NCBI GenBank assembly: GCA_026003235.1
Contig: BPGW01000003.1
Coordinates: 62,001 to 126,000 of the forward strand
Direction of reading: 5' to 3'
DNA from: Bacteroidia bacterium
GTDB lineage: Bacteria; Bacteroidota; Bacteroidia; SpSt-205
Length of the DNA: 64,000 bases
Made by a program: the position numbers and the translations under genes. Below, in pieces: positions 1 to 8,328 of this stretch (within the stretch, counting starts at the first letter, position 1; the number at the start of each line of letters is the position of its first letter). Below the pieces are notes generated by a model. The model did not search any database. It was given only the letters and a program-made list of their open reading frames with translations, and was not told where the DNA came from.

Positions 1-1112
1 TGTATGAGAAAGCCCCCTTGATGCAGACTTTTCCTGCGGCTGTACTGGGGGAGTCGTGGCTTTCGGCCCTCGTTGAAGTAGAAGAGGTGTCGCTGGTGGC
101 TATTCCTCTCCTTTACCAGGGGCAGGTGGAAGGGTTGTGGGTCCTTGCCTCTACCGCTTCAGAGGTCCCTTCCCTCCTCAAGGAGCCTGCCTGGAAGGCC
201 TTTTTGGAGAAGTGGGCCGCTTACCTGCATAGCCTTCGTTCGCGGCGGTACATCCAGGCCCTCCTGGAGCAGACCCAGGTCCAGAACCAGGAACTCCTCA
301 CCCGAGAGGAGGAGCTGCGCCAGAACCTGGAAGAGCTGGCCGTTACGCAGGAGGAGATGCGCCGCACCCAGCAGCTTCTGGCCGAAAGAGCCCGATGGCA
401 GGAGTTTGCGATTGACCTTTTTACGCTCATGGCCGGCTCGGCCGTGCCGGCCCGCTTTGACAGTGTGGCTCGCATCTTCCTGGCCCAACTCGGACAGTAT
501 GTGGGAGCGCAAGCCTGTGCAGCCCTCTTGCCTACAGAGGAGAGCTTCACCCTTCTTTATCACTGGAAAGCTCGCAAAGCCGCCTTTGAACCGCCTGCCC
601 AGTGGTCTTTTTCTGAGCACCTCCTCTCGGCGCTCACCAGCCAACGAACCTGCACAACCGCCACCTCCCGTGAAGTAGGCCTTGAAGCGGGGCCTTCTCA
701 CTGGGTGGTCGCACCTTACTTTACGCCTCAGGGGTTGGGGGGGCTGCTGGCCGTGGGGTTTGCCGAAGCTACGCCTTTAGAGCCTGAAGCTGCTCGGGCC
801 TATAGCTGGCTGTCCATAGCGTTTTTTTCCGCTTACGAGCGCATACAAAGCCAAATAGCCCGATACACAAGTCTTATCCAAACCTTAGCCCAGCTAACAG
901 GGGCCTCTATACAAAGGGTGAACCTCTCGGGCTTTCCTGCACAGCTTCCCTGGACTCCACCTGGACCCGATCAATCCGCCTACTGGGACTCTTTACAAAA
1001 AGCGATAGAGGATCGGGAGGACTTCTGGGTGCCCCCACCTGACCTTTCTGCAGGCCGTGAGCTGGTGCTACTTATAGGGAAAGAAACCGCTGTACGACTT
1101 ACTTGGCCATGA
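1..1112 (+). CDS. GAF-domain signalling protein, 5' end outside window
   Basis: The frame is open to the left edge, so the N-terminus is missing; the first in-frame Met near base 21 lies inside a domain and is not the start. The visible part has the tail of one GAF-like domain (hydrophobic strands, a Gly-Leu-Trp-Val-Leu strand), a long coiled coil rich in Gln/Glu/Leu (about residues 75-130 of the visible protein), then a second GAF-like domain (about 135-290) and a short C-terminal tail. GAF-coil-GAF proteins in Bacteroidota are usually cytoplasmic sensor or relay proteins; no kinase, cyclase or methyl-acceptor domain is visible here, so the output is unknown. The stop overlaps the ATG of the next gene, so the two are probably co-transcribed. 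The domain call is by eye from pattern, not from a search. Confidence 0.6.
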   Translation, partial: YEKAPLMQTFPAAVLGESWLSALVEVEEVSLVAIPLLYQGQVEGLWVLASTASEVPSLLKEPAWKAFLEKWAAYLHSLRSRRYIQALLEQTQVQNQELLTREEELRQNLEELAVTQEEMRRTQQLLAERARWQEFAIDLFTLMAGSAVPARFDSVARIFLAQLGQYVGAQACAALLPTEESFTLLYHWKARKAAFEPPAQWSFSEHLLSALTSQRTCTTATSREVGLEAGPSHWVVAPYFTPQGLGGLLAVGFAEATPLEPEAARAYSWLSIAFFSAYERIQSQIARYTSLIQTLAQLTGASIQRVNLSGFPAQLPWTPPGPDQSAYWDSLQKAIEDREDFWVPPPDLSAGRELVLLIGKETAVRLTWP

Positions 1113-1561
1113 GGCGCTACGGGTGGAGCCTCCTCTTCTTGCTAAGTGCTTGTAAGCGAGAGCCGGTGGTCTTTTCCGTGGTGCCCCAGATTGAGTTTGT
1201 TGAGATAGTGCCTCGGCAAGTTCCTGACTACGGCACATTGACGATCACAATCCGCTATCGCGATGGGGATGGCGATCTGGGTGGGCAGCCTGACGGTGCC
1301 TCAGATTTGTTTCTGGTTGACCTGCGGGACAGTACGCGCTTTCCCAGCGGATACGATGGGATCTTGCGCTACAACATGCCCCGATTTTATGAGGGGCCGA
1401 CCCAATCCATCCAAGGAACCATTCAGATCACCGTGCCGGGGATAGTGCGGCTCAATTCCAGCCTCTTAGCCGAACCTTTAGCCTTTGAGATATACCTTTT
1501 GGACCGCGCTGGGCACCGTAGCAATACCGTTCGCACCGATACGGTCTACATTGTACCATGA
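1109..1561 (+). CDS. Small putative lipoprotein
   Basis: About 150 residues with a short hydrophobic signal ending in L-S-A-C (residues 12-15), a good lipobox, so the product should be a lipid-anchored periplasmic or outer-membrane protein. The mature part begins with charged residues and carries a D-G-D-G-D-L-G motif near residue 50, typical of a Ca2+-binding loop in immunoglobulin-like sandwich proteins of Bacteroidota. An in-frame TTG lies six bases upstream, but the ATG at 1109 overlaps the preceding stop (ATGA) and is preferred. Its own stop overlaps the ATG of the next gene in the same way, indicating a tightly coupled operon. Function is not recognised. Confidence 0.7.
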   Translation: MRRYGWSLLFLLSACKREPVVFSVVPQIEFVEIVPRQVPDYGTLTITIRYRDGDGDLGGQPDGASDLFLVDLRDSTRFPSGYDGILRYNMPRFYEGPTQSIQGTIQITVPGIVRLNSSLLAEPLAFEIYLLDRAGHRSNTVRTDTVYIVP

Positions 1562-1794
1562 CCGGCTGGGTGAAGGTGGCCGAAGGACCCAATGGCCTTT
1601 GGGTGGCCCTTCTGCGCACCTACCTGGAAAACGCCGGCATCCCCGTCTGGGTGGAGAACGAACATACCCAGGCGGTGTTTGGGGCAGGTTTGTTGGGCTC
1701 GCCCAATCCGGCGGTTGGGCCTTTGCGGCTGTGGGTGCCCCAGCGCTACGAGCAGGAAGCCTTGCGGCTTATTGAGGTTTTTTTCGCCCTGTAG
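1558..1794 (+). CDS. DUF2007-type small protein
   Basis: A 78-residue protein with the layout of the DUF2007 family (putative signal-transducing proteins): an N-terminal strand, a helix with L-x-x-x-G-I-P-V, and a C-terminal half ending in a P-x-R-Y-E-x-E-A-L-R-L-I helix. Family members have a ferredoxin-like fold and are often encoded next to unrelated housekeeping genes; their molecular role is not established. The start ATG overlaps the upstream lipoprotein stop. The next gene, ychF, starts 16 bases after the stop and has its own promoter box at 1799-1806. Confidence 0.75.
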   Translation: MTGWVKVAEGPNGLWVALLRTYLENAGIPVWVENEHTQAVFGAGLLGSPNPAVGPLRLWVPQRYEQEALRLIEVFFAL

Positions 1795-1798
1795 GGGG

Positions 1799-1806
1799 TA
1801 CCTTTG
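1799..1806 (+). promoter_or_regulatory. -7 box TACCTTTG of ychF
   Basis: Perfect TAnnTTTG box ending four bases before the ychF ATG. Transcription should start at or within a few bases of the start codon. Confidence 0.7.
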
Positions 1807-1810
1807 TGGC

Positions 1811-2929
1811 ATGGCGCTTGCCTGCGGGATCGTAGGCCTGCCCAATGTAGGCAAGTCTACCCTCTTCAATGCGCTTTCCGGAACAGCCTTAGCGGCTGCG
1901 GCCAACTACCCCTTTTGCACCATTGAGCCCAATCGCGCCATCGTGCCAGTGCCCGATCCCCGGTTGCACACGCTGGCGAGCCTGGTGGCTGCCCAGCACA
2001 AACAGCCCCCGGAAAAAATCACCCCTACCACCCTCACCATCGTGGACATTGCGGGGCTGGTGCGAGGAGCTCACGCTGGCCAGGGCCTGGGAAACCAATT
2101 CCTGGCTCATATCCGCGAAGTGCAAGCTATTCTCCATGTGCTACGGTGCTTTGAGGACCCCGACGTCGTCCATGTAGAAGGCGGCCCGGACCCTTTGCGC
2201 GACCGAGACATCGTAGACACCGAGCTGCAGCTCAAGGACCTGGAGACGATAGATAAAGTTTTGCCTCGCGTAGAGCGAGAAGCGAAGCTGGCGGCGCATA
2301 CGGAGGCGGCTTTCCGGCTGGCTGTCCTGCAAAAGGCCCGAGGCCATCTCTCAGCTGGCCAGAACCTTCGCGCGCTAGCCCTGTCAGAGGAGGAAAAAGC
2401 CGTCCTGGCCGAGCTGCATCTCCTGACCCTCAAGCCGGTACTGTATGTAGCCAACATAGATGAGGGCAGTCTGCCGGGCGGGAATGCGCTTAGTCAGGCC
2501 GTACAGCGTCATGCTGCCGCCGAAGGAGCGGAGTGCCTGGTGCTCTCCGCCGCCCTTGAAGCCCAACTGGCTACGCTTTCCCCCCAAGAGCAGGAGGAGT
2601 TCTTGCAGCTGTACGGGCTGGAGGAACCCGCTTTGCCGCAGCTCATCCGCAAGGCGTATCAGCTTTTAGGCCTAATTACCTTTTTTACAGCGGGACCAAA
2701 GGAGGTGCGGGCCTGGACGATTCGTCGGGGTACGAAAGCCCCCCAGGCCGCAGGGCGCATCCATTCTGACATGGAGCGGGGCTTCATCCGCGCCGAAGTG
2801 ATGGGCTGGGAAGACTATGTGCGGTATGGGGGTGAAGAGGGGGCTCGCGCCGCCGGCCGCCTCCGCTTAGAAGGACGCGACTACGAGATCCAAGAGGGGG
2901 ATGTCGTCTACTTCCGCTTTGCTGTCTAA
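1811..2929 (+). CDS. ychF: Redox-regulated ATPase YchF (Obg-like)
   Basis: A 372-residue P-loop ATPase of the OLA1/YchF family. The Walker A (G1) motif is G-L-P-N-V-G-K-S-T at residues 9-17, the G3 region reads D-I-A-G-L-V, and the C-terminal TGS-like region with G-P-K-E-V-R-A-W-T-I and the F-I-R-A-E-V stretch is intact. YchF binds ribosomes and hydrolyses ATP rather than GTP; it has been linked to translation and oxidative stress. The ATG at 1811 is chosen because it follows the promoter box and begins the conserved N-terminus; the frame is open far upstream but that part overlaps the DUF2007 gene. A convergent hairpin at 2935-2964 follows the stop. Confidence 0.96.
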   Translation: MALACGIVGLPNVGKSTLFNALSGTALAAAANYPFCTIEPNRAIVPVPDPRLHTLASLVAAQHKQPPEKITPTTLTIVDIAGLVRGAHAGQGLGNQFLAHIREVQAILHVLRCFEDPDVVHVEGGPDPLRDRDIVDTELQLKDLETIDKVLPRVEREAKLAAHTEAAFRLAVLQKARGHLSAGQNLRALALSEEEKAVLAELHLLTLKPVLYVANIDEGSLPGGNALSQAVQRHAAAEGAECLVLSAALEAQLATLSPQEQEEFLQLYGLEEPALPQLIRKAYQLLGLITFFTAGPKEVRAWTIRRGTKAPQAAGRIHSDMERGFIRAEVMGWEDYVRYGGEEGARAAGRLRLEGRDYEIQEGDVVYFRFAV

Positions 2930-2964
2930 AAAAGAAGCGGGGGAGCTTAGAGGCTCCCCCGCTT
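2928..2964 (-). terminator. Rho-independent terminator, minus strand
   Basis: A 12-bp perfect stem (2935-2946 with 2953-2964) and a 6-base loop. A run of A at 2928-2933 gives a U-tract for minus-strand transcripts, so it terminates the barrel gene; it also sits just after ychF but lacks a U-tract on the plus side. Confidence 0.8.
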
Positions 2965-2986
2965 AGCTGTGACCAGACTCTGCCGA

Positions 2987-3787
2987 TTAGCGCACGGGGA
3001 GGTTGTAGGTCAGGCCCAGCATAAAGCCTCCCGTAATAGCTTGCGTGGCTGGTCGGGTGTACCCTGCAGGAGCCCGTGTGTATTTCGGCTTGACGCTCCA
3101 GTAGGGGTCTTGCCCTCCCCCGTGGGGGGTGCGATCTATTTTAGCTTCCTTGTTTTCCGTGTCCCCAAAAGCGTAATCCCCCCGGAAGTGGAGCGAAAGG
3201 AGCAGTTCATCGCTTAGCTTGAAGCCTACACCCAGCCCCAACGCAGCCCCCAAAGTAAAGGGCTTGTATATTTTAGCGGTGAGCTCTTCGGTTGTTCCCG
3301 AACTGGTCATTTCGGTGCCTTTTACCTCGGTAGTCGTGCGTTGTCCTGTAGCATAGGTCTCAATTTTCTCGTCTGTATAGCTGAGGAGGAGGTTGGCTTG
3401 GGGGCCGATGAAGAAGCTAAATTGCACGGGGGAGTTGGGGTCGCTGTTGAAGCGCAGCAGGAGGGGGAGCTTGAGGTAGTTGAGGCGAGTTTGGGCCGTG
3501 TAGGTTCCGGCGGTTAGGGTGCCTTTGTACTTCTGGCCCTGGCTGGAGTAGAGCACATCCAGGCCCACGCCGAGGTAGTCGGTGAAATTGTAGGCCACGG
3601 TGAGCCCTCCGGCAAAGCCCCACGTGACCTCGTAGTCTAAGTTAGGGCCGGCGTCGGAGTCGTCCTGGTTGAGGAGCCAGGTATTTTGCGGCAGTAGGGC
3701 TGCACCTACTTTCACGGTACCTTCTTGGGCGTAGCTCCATCCTCCGAGGAGGAGAGCGCCCAGTATGAGAGGTAAGCGGGTTTTCAT
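2987..3787 (-). CDS. Outer-membrane beta-barrel protein (PorT/OMP_b-brl_2 type)
   Basis: A 266-residue protein with a clear signal peptide ending in S-Y-A-Q, followed by alternating hydrophobic strands with Gly/Tyr/Leu (for example G-V-G-L-D-V-L-Y-S, Y-L-K-L-P-L-L-L-R-F, F-F-I-G-P-Q-A-N-L-L-L-S-Y, G-G-F-M-L-G-L-T-Y-N-L). This is the layout of the porin-family 8-strand barrels of Bacteroidota, which include the T9SS protein PorT; whether this is PorT itself or a generic barrel cannot be said. A longer frame upstream is ignored because the ATG at 3787 starts the signal peptide seven bases after a -7 box. Confidence 0.85.
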   Translation of the reverse strand: MKTRLPLILGALLLGGWSYAQEGTVKVGAALLPQNTWLLNQDDSDAGPNLDYEVTWGFAGGLTVAYNFTDYLGVGLDVLYSSQGQKYKGTLTAGTYTAQTRLNYLKLPLLLRFNSDPNSPVQFSFFIGPQANLLLSYTDEKIETYATGQRTTTEVKGTEMTSSGTTEELTAKIYKPFTLGAALGLGVGFKLSDELLLSLHFRGDYAFGDTENKEAKIDRTPHGGGQDPYWSVKPKYTRAPAGYTRPATQAITGGFMLGLTYNLPVR

Positions 3788-3794
3788 ATCGCCG

Positions 3795-3802
3795 CAAAGG
3801 TA
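3795..3802 (-). promoter_or_regulatory. -7 box TACCTTTG of barrel gene
   Basis: Perfect box on the minus strand, seven bases before the ATG at 3787. Confidence 0.65.
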
Positions 3803-3869
3803 CAGTATCTGGCACAACCCCAAGAGGAGGAAGCCGAGGAGGCTTCGGGTGTCCTTGGCATGAAGTTTG

Positions 3870-3877
3870 TACCTTTG
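3870..3877 (+). promoter_or_regulatory. -7 box TACCTTTG of DUF4476 gene
   Basis: Perfect box five bases before the ATG at 3883; divergent from the barrel promoter about 70 bases away. Confidence 0.7.
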
Positions 3878-3882
3878 TAAGC

Positions 3883-5187
3883 ATGTTGCGCACGATGGGC
3901 CTCGCAGGCGGGTTGGCCGCGCTCCTCTTATGGGGGCAAACCACAGGGGACCTCGTAGTGGTCTCTGAGACAGGAGAGCCTTTTCGTCTGTATTTGAATG
4001 GCGAATGGATAGCGGAGACGCCGGTCACCCGAGCCGAAGCTCATGAGGTGCCTCAAGGGCCTCAGCGAGCGACTCTCCATATCTATCCAAGCGAAGGGCG
4101 TGTGGTCCAGCTCAAGAAGACCTTTTATGTGGAGGCTGGATGGGTGGAGTATTATGCCATTCGTCGGGACCGGAAGGGGTACAAGGTTACGCAGTTCAAC
4201 CGGGTACCTCGCGAGGAGTCCCAGCCGCCGGCTTCTCCTGATCTGCCTCCGACGCCCTCTCCATCGCCTGGCGGTCCTCCGCCAGCTGCTGGCACACCTC
4301 CGGCGACCGCGCCCGCTCCAGGCACCCAGACAAACCAACAAACCATCGTCTTCAATCCCACCATTCAGATTCAGACGGGTGGGGGAGGCACGCAGGTAAG
4401 CGGTCAGCCTGCACCCCAGCCGGGTGCTCCGTCGGGGCCGCTTCCGCCGCAGGTGCCCTCTACCGGCTACAGCGGCCCTTGCAACTGCCCTTGGCCCAGC
4501 AGCCGAGAAAACATAGCCCGCATCCACAGCACCCTCCAGAGTGAGCCTTTTGAAGAGACGCGGGTAGAGATCCTCAAGTCCTTCTTGCGCAATAACTGCG
4601 TCTGGACCCGCGACGTGAAAGAACTCTTGGGGCTATTCACTTTTGATGACAATCGGCTGGAGCTGGCGAAGTTCGCTTACGATTATACGCATGACTTGAG
4701 CAGTTATGCGGAGGTGGCGGAGGCGCTCACTTTTACCCACCATCGTCAAGAGCTGGTGCGCTACATCAGTAGCCGTTCGCCGCGCCAGACCTGTGGTGGA
4801 GGCGTGGGGATATACCCACCTGCGGGTGGGCAGCCGCAGGCTCCTGCTGGATTGGGGCAGCCCGCTTCTTCTCAGGGCAGGCCCTGCCAACCCTGCATGG
4901 AAAACGGGGCTTTCCAGCAGGCCCTCCAAACGGTGCGAAACACCGCCAGCGAACCTACCCGCCTCCAGGTAGCTAAACAAATCGCCTCCACCAACTGCCT
5001 TGCTTCGGCGCAAGTTCGGGAGCTGTGCAAGGCGCTCGTATCGGAACCTTCCCGCGTGGACCTGGCGAAATATGCCTATACTCGGGCTTGTGACCCGCAA
5101 AACTACTTCCTGGTCAACGACGCGTTTGTCTCGGTCTCCAGTAAGGAAGAGTTGGCTCGGTATATTCAAGGTCTGGCTGGTCGCTGA
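3883..5187 (+). CDS. Secreted protein with two DUF4476 domains
   Basis: A 434-residue protein. After a signal peptide (about 1-19) comes a beta-rich domain that resembles the PEGA-like N-terminal module often joined to DUF4476 (about 20-110), a long Pro/Gly/Ala-rich linker (about 112-195), then two copies of a helical module (about 200-300 and 340-430). Each copy has the DUF4476 pattern: F-x-x-x-R-x-x-I/V ... C-x-x-x-x-V-x-x-L-x-x-x-F, then L-E-L-A-K-F-A-Y and a final E-L-x-R-Y-I. Each copy is preceded by a cysteine pair (C-N-C; C-Q-P-C) that may form disulfides. DUF4476 has no assigned activity; it is found in periplasmic or surface proteins of Bacteroidota. The gene has its own promoter. 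Confidence 0.85.
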   Translation: MLRTMGLAGGLAALLLWGQTTGDLVVVSETGEPFRLYLNGEWIAETPVTRAEAHEVPQGPQRATLHIYPSEGRVVQLKKTFYVEAGWVEYYAIRRDRKGYKVTQFNRVPREESQPPASPDLPPTPSPSPGGPPPAAGTPPATAPAPGTQTNQQTIVFNPTIQIQTGGGGTQVSGQPAPQPGAPSGPLPPQVPSTGYSGPCNCPWPSSRENIARIHSTLQSEPFEETRVEILKSFLRNNCVWTRDVKELLGLFTFDDNRLELAKFAYDYTHDLSSYAEVAEALTFTHHRQELVRYISSRSPRQTCGGGVGIYPPAGGQPQAPAGLGQPASSQGRPCQPCMENGAFQQALQTVRNTASEPTRLQVAKQIASTNCLASAQVRELCKALVSEPSRVDLAKYAYTRACDPQNYFLVNDAFVSVSSKEELARYIQGLAGR

Positions 5188-5203
5188 AACCCTGCTAAGG
5201 GTT

Positions 5204-7330
5204 TTGGTTGCGCAGGCTGCCCTCCCCTGCTTGCGGGAGGGTTTTTTATGGCCGACGCGGGATACGGTCTACCTTTTGGTGGTTTTTGCGGAAGTGGATT
5301 ACGGGCCTTGTGGGGGGCATGACCCTTACGAAGCCATTTATGGTAGGCCTTGGCCGGTAGGGCCAGAGGGGCGGACCCAAGTACCTTTGGATGCGCACCG
5401 GCTCTTGGATGCTTATCTGGGGCCGACTGCTACCCCGCAGGGTATCCTCACGGCGACATATTGGGAGGCCTCCTTCGGGCAATTCGTGGTGTTGGGGGAC
5501 TACTGGCCTGAGGTGGTGCGAGTTCCCTGCCACCGTCTGCCTGCAAGAGGCACCTACAGCCTGGCTGAAGAAGTAGAGCTGGTTTTGCAGGCCTGGCCGG
5601 AAGGTCCTTTTCGGACGGCCCGCGGGGTGACCTGGCAGGCCTTTGACCGGTGGCAGCTTTTGCCTCAGCAGGCCGGCCTTCCTAAGAAGCGCACCCCCCC
5701 TTCTCCAGGTCCCGACTACAAGTCCCGCTTGGATGGGCTCTTCATCCTTTGGCGCAATTTGGCTTACCGGCTTGGGGCCAAGCCCCCCTTCTCCTGCAAC
5801 TACGGCTTTGGCCTGTGGAGCTGCGATGTGAAGACCCCTTTGGGGCCCTTCACAGGGGGTATTGAGACCGCTTCCTCGTACACCACCTGCCAAACGGCCG
5901 AAGGGGCGGCCATTGGGTTCCTGGTGGAGTTCTTCCACGGTTTGTACGGCGGCAACCACTGGCACACAGCTGGGGGGGCCGGCTTGCATACTTTTCCTTT
6001 TGTGCCGGTGGCTCGGGGCCTGAGCGTGCAGGGGGCGCGACCCGTCTACGCCATCGGGTACGACCGCTGGATCATGGACTGGAAAGCCCCCGGTAAGACT
6101 TACGCCATCAGCGCTTTGGACGAAAGGGGCCAGGAAGTGCCTACCGACCTAACTCAGCCTGCCCGTCCTGAGACGCTGCGGGTGTGGCTGCGCGACTTTC
6201 TCAGTACGGGGGATGCGATTCGGATCCGCTTGCCTTACACGGAACGAGGGGGACCGCAGGTCAAAAACCAGTACCTCTGGCTGGAAAACCGCCGTTTCCG
6301 TTCGCCGCGCGAAGTGGCGCTGGGAAGCTTTCTACCAGGCTGTCCAGATAACCCCTTTCCAGACTATCCAAGAGGGCTGCCTGGCCTCTATGCTTACATC
6401 CAGGTAGGCAAAGACAAGTTGTGCGGTTCGGATATTTACTCCGCTCATCCAGCCCACCCGAATGGCCTTGGAAGCTGGATTTTCCCCGTGACGGCCGAGG
6501 GGAACTATGATTTCGCTTTTCGGCAGGACTCAGCGGGCCGATGGCTCATGGATCGCAGCCGGAGCCTTCCTAACCCTTTCACAGGCCAGAATGACCTGTA
6601 TTTGGGTGTGGACCTGGATGGGAACGGAAGGGTGGACCCTGGGGCGGAAGGGGTGCTCTTGGGATACCGGGAGTGGCGTGGGGACACCGCCGCTAACACT
6701 TGCTTTGGCTGGGGGGATTGGGAGGATGGCTTTAGCGGGCTTACACAGCGGCGCCTTTCTCTGGAGACCAATCCGGCCCCCGTGCCTGTGTACACCCTTC
6801 TCTCAAGCGAAGGGTATCAGGGCCCCTCTTCGGCCCGTCCTGCGGCCTACGACAACCGCACCATTTGGCTAAGCGGGCTGGCCATAGAGATTGTAGCGGA
6901 GCGGCCTGAAGATGGAGCTCTCCTGGTGGAAGTGCGATGGAACGATCGGACGATTCGTCGGCCGGTGCGGTGGTGCGGTCACCTTAGGCTGCCCGTGAAT
7001 CCCTTTTCGCCACAAGAGCCGGCGCTGCGCGTACGCCGCACCACCGTCACCTTGGACTGGGGAGAAAGCCCCACCTACGGCACAGCCCTGCGCTACGACT
7101 CGCTGGGGAAACGATACCTTCTCAGCGATACAACGGTCTGGGTAGTGGATAGTGGGGCGGTGCTTGCGCTAGAGCGGGGGCGCTTGCACCTACGCCGGGG
7201 CAGTCGGCTGGTCCTTCTGTCGGGGGCTCGCCTGGAAGGGGAAGGGGAGCTGCGGTTGGAGCCAGGGTGCCTGCTGGAGGTGGCTCCCGGCGCGCTGATA
7301 GGACCTCGTATCCGCATTCGGAACCGTTAG
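5204..7330 (+). CDS. Large secreted M6-like metallopeptidase homologue, active site altered
   Basis: About 700 residues, mature-protein composition, no T9SS tail recognised. The start is uncertain: there is no ATG in frame near the 5' end; TTG at 5204 keeps most of a hydrophobic leader, while TTG 5276 or GTG 5279 follow a TACCTTTT box (5270-5277) but would remove it. The stretch V-E-F-F-H-G-L-Y-G-G-N-H-W-H-T-A-G-G followed by Y-D-R-W-I-M-D-W-K resembles the H-E-x-x-H-x-x-x-G-G-N-N region and the later [DE]-R-W-x-x-G/D-W motif of M6-like secreted peptidases of this phylum, but the first zinc-binding His is Val. A D-L-D-G-N-G-R-V-D loop (likely Ca2+ site) lies in the middle and a Gly/Leu-rich repeat-like tail ends the protein. 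The stop overlaps the stop of the convergent CDF gene by three bases. Confidence 0.55.
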   Translation: MVAQAALPCLREGFLWPTRDTVYLLVVFAEVDYGPCGGHDPYEAIYGRPWPVGPEGRTQVPLDAHRLLDAYLGPTATPQGILTATYWEASFGQFVVLGDYWPEVVRVPCHRLPARGTYSLAEEVELVLQAWPEGPFRTARGVTWQAFDRWQLLPQQAGLPKKRTPPSPGPDYKSRLDGLFILWRNLAYRLGAKPPFSCNYGFGLWSCDVKTPLGPFTGGIETASSYTTCQTAEGAAIGFLVEFFHGLYGGNHWHTAGGAGLHTFPFVPVARGLSVQGARPVYAIGYDRWIMDWKAPGKTYAISALDERGQEVPTDLTQPARPETLRVWLRDFLSTGDAIRIRLPYTERGGPQVKNQYLWLENRRFRSPREVALGSFLPGCPDNPFPDYPRGLPGLYAYIQVGKDKLCGSDIYSAHPAHPNGLGSWIFPVTAEGNYDFAFRQDSAGRWLMDRSRSLPNPFTGQNDLYLGVDLDGNGRVDPGAEGVLLGYREWRGDTAANTCFGWGDWEDGFSGLTQRRLSLETNPAPVPVYTLLSSEGYQGPSSARPAAYDNRTIWLSGLAIEIVAERPEDGALLVEVRWNDRTIRRPVRWCGHLRLPVNPFSPQEPALRVRRTTVTLDWGESPTYGTALRYDSLGKRYLLSDTTVWVVDSGAVLALERGRLHLRRGSRLVLLSGARLEGEGELRLEPGCLLEVAPGALIGPRIRIRNR
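5220..5247 (+). terminator. Rho-independent terminator after DUF4476 gene
   Basis: A 7-bp GC stem (5220-5226 with 5235-5241), 8-base loop and six T. It lies at the 5' end of the next reading frame, which argues that the next gene either starts after it or is attenuated by it. Confidence 0.7.
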
Positions 7331-8328
7331 CCCCGAGGACCCTTCTGGTTGGGAAAAAGCGTTTCCGGCCGGAAGGGAATCACCGACTGAAAGGGGTGTT
7401 GGCGATGAAGGCAAGGCGCGACCTGGCAGTGCGCACAACAAGGCGGTTCGCAAGGGTCCATGTGCCAGAAAAACTCCACTGGGCGCCGCAGCTCCTCAGC
7501 TAAGATTTTTTCCAGGTCCTTGAGGGCGGAATGCGCTTGTTGGAGCGACCAGTACCAGGGAAAGGTGACGTGGCCGTCTATGTGGAGGGTGGTGCCGTAG
7601 CGCTGGATGCGCACGTTGTGGATGTCTATCCATTCGGGGCGGCGATGTTTTTCCAGGGCTTCGGCCAGGCGGGCCAGCAAGCGAGGGTCTTGTTCATCCA
7701 GGAGGGCGGCGCTGCTTTCCCGCAGCAAGCGGAAGGCTCCGTAAGCGATGAGCCCTACCAATACCAGCCCCACGCCCTTGTCTAAGAGAGGGGGCAGGCC
7801 TGCGTGTACTGCGCCTAAGCCGCTTAGCACCAGCGCCGAAGTGGCCACATCGCTCAGAAGGTGCCAGGCTTCGGCGGTCAGGAGGTGTGAGTGTAGACGC
7901 CGGCCGCCTTGCCAGAGCAGGAGGGCCAGCCCGCTGTTCAGGATCATGGCTGAGGCTTCGTAGGGGAGGGCCAAAAGGAAAGCCTCCCGCCGAAGGGGCC
8001 GATAGGCGCCGGTCATCATCGTGTAGGCCAGAAAGAGGGCGGTGCCTCCCACCAACAGGGCCTGCAAAGCGGCAAACAGGGCGTCGGCTTTGCCGTGGCC
8101 GTAGGGATGGTCTGAATCCCGGGGGCGCTGGGCCCACAAGCTTCCGTACAGCCCAAGGAGGGCGGTCAGCACGTTGAGGAAGCTTTCGCCGGCATCGGAG
8201 AGGAGTCCAGCCCCGCCGCCGACTTGGTAAGCTAACCCCTTCAGCAGGAGCACCAGCACAGCCCCCCCTAAGGCCAGCCTAAGGTGGTCTTCAGGCTTTC
8301 TGAGCAAGGTAGGTTTTGAGTCGGTCAA
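7327..8328 (-). CDS. Cation diffusion facilitator (CDF) family efflux transporter
   Basis: A 333-residue membrane protein with the CDF pattern: S-D-A-G-E-S-x-x-N in TM2, H-P-Y-G-H-G-K-A-D in the loop before TM3, H-x-x-x-D in TM5 (H-L-L-S-D), and a cytoplasmic C-terminal ferredoxin-like domain with H-I-D-G-H. These proteins export divalent cations such as Zn2+, Fe2+ or Mn2+ in exchange for protons. The C-terminus carries a Cys-rich tail (D-P-C-E-P-P-C-C-A-H-C) seen in Bacteroidota members and possibly metal binding. The ATG at 8328 overlaps the upstream isomerase gene by 38 bases; a TTG inside the overlap is an alternative. The gene probably depends on the isomerase promoter. Confidence 0.9.
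   Translation of the reverse strand: MTDSKPTLLRKPEDHLRLALGGAVLVLLLKGLAYQVGGGAGLLSDAGESFLNVLTALLGLYGSLWAQRPRDSDHPYGHGKADALFAALQALLVGGTALFLAYTMMTGAYRPLRREAFLLALPYEASAMILNSGLALLLWQGGRRLHSHLLTAEAWHLLSDVATSALVLSGLGAVHAGLPPLLDKGVGLVLVGLIAYGAFRLLRESSAALLDEQDPRLLARLAEALEKHRRPEWIDIHNVRIQRYGTTLHIDGHVTFPWYWSLQQAHSALKDLEKILAEELRRPVEFFWHMDPCEPPCCAHCQVAPCLHRQHPFQSVIPFRPETLFPNQKGPRG

Noticed and set aside
5000-5203. 5' extension of the large secreted protein into the DUF4476 gene
   Set aside because: This part overlaps the conserved end of the DUF4476 gene in another frame and encodes basic, low-complexity residues.
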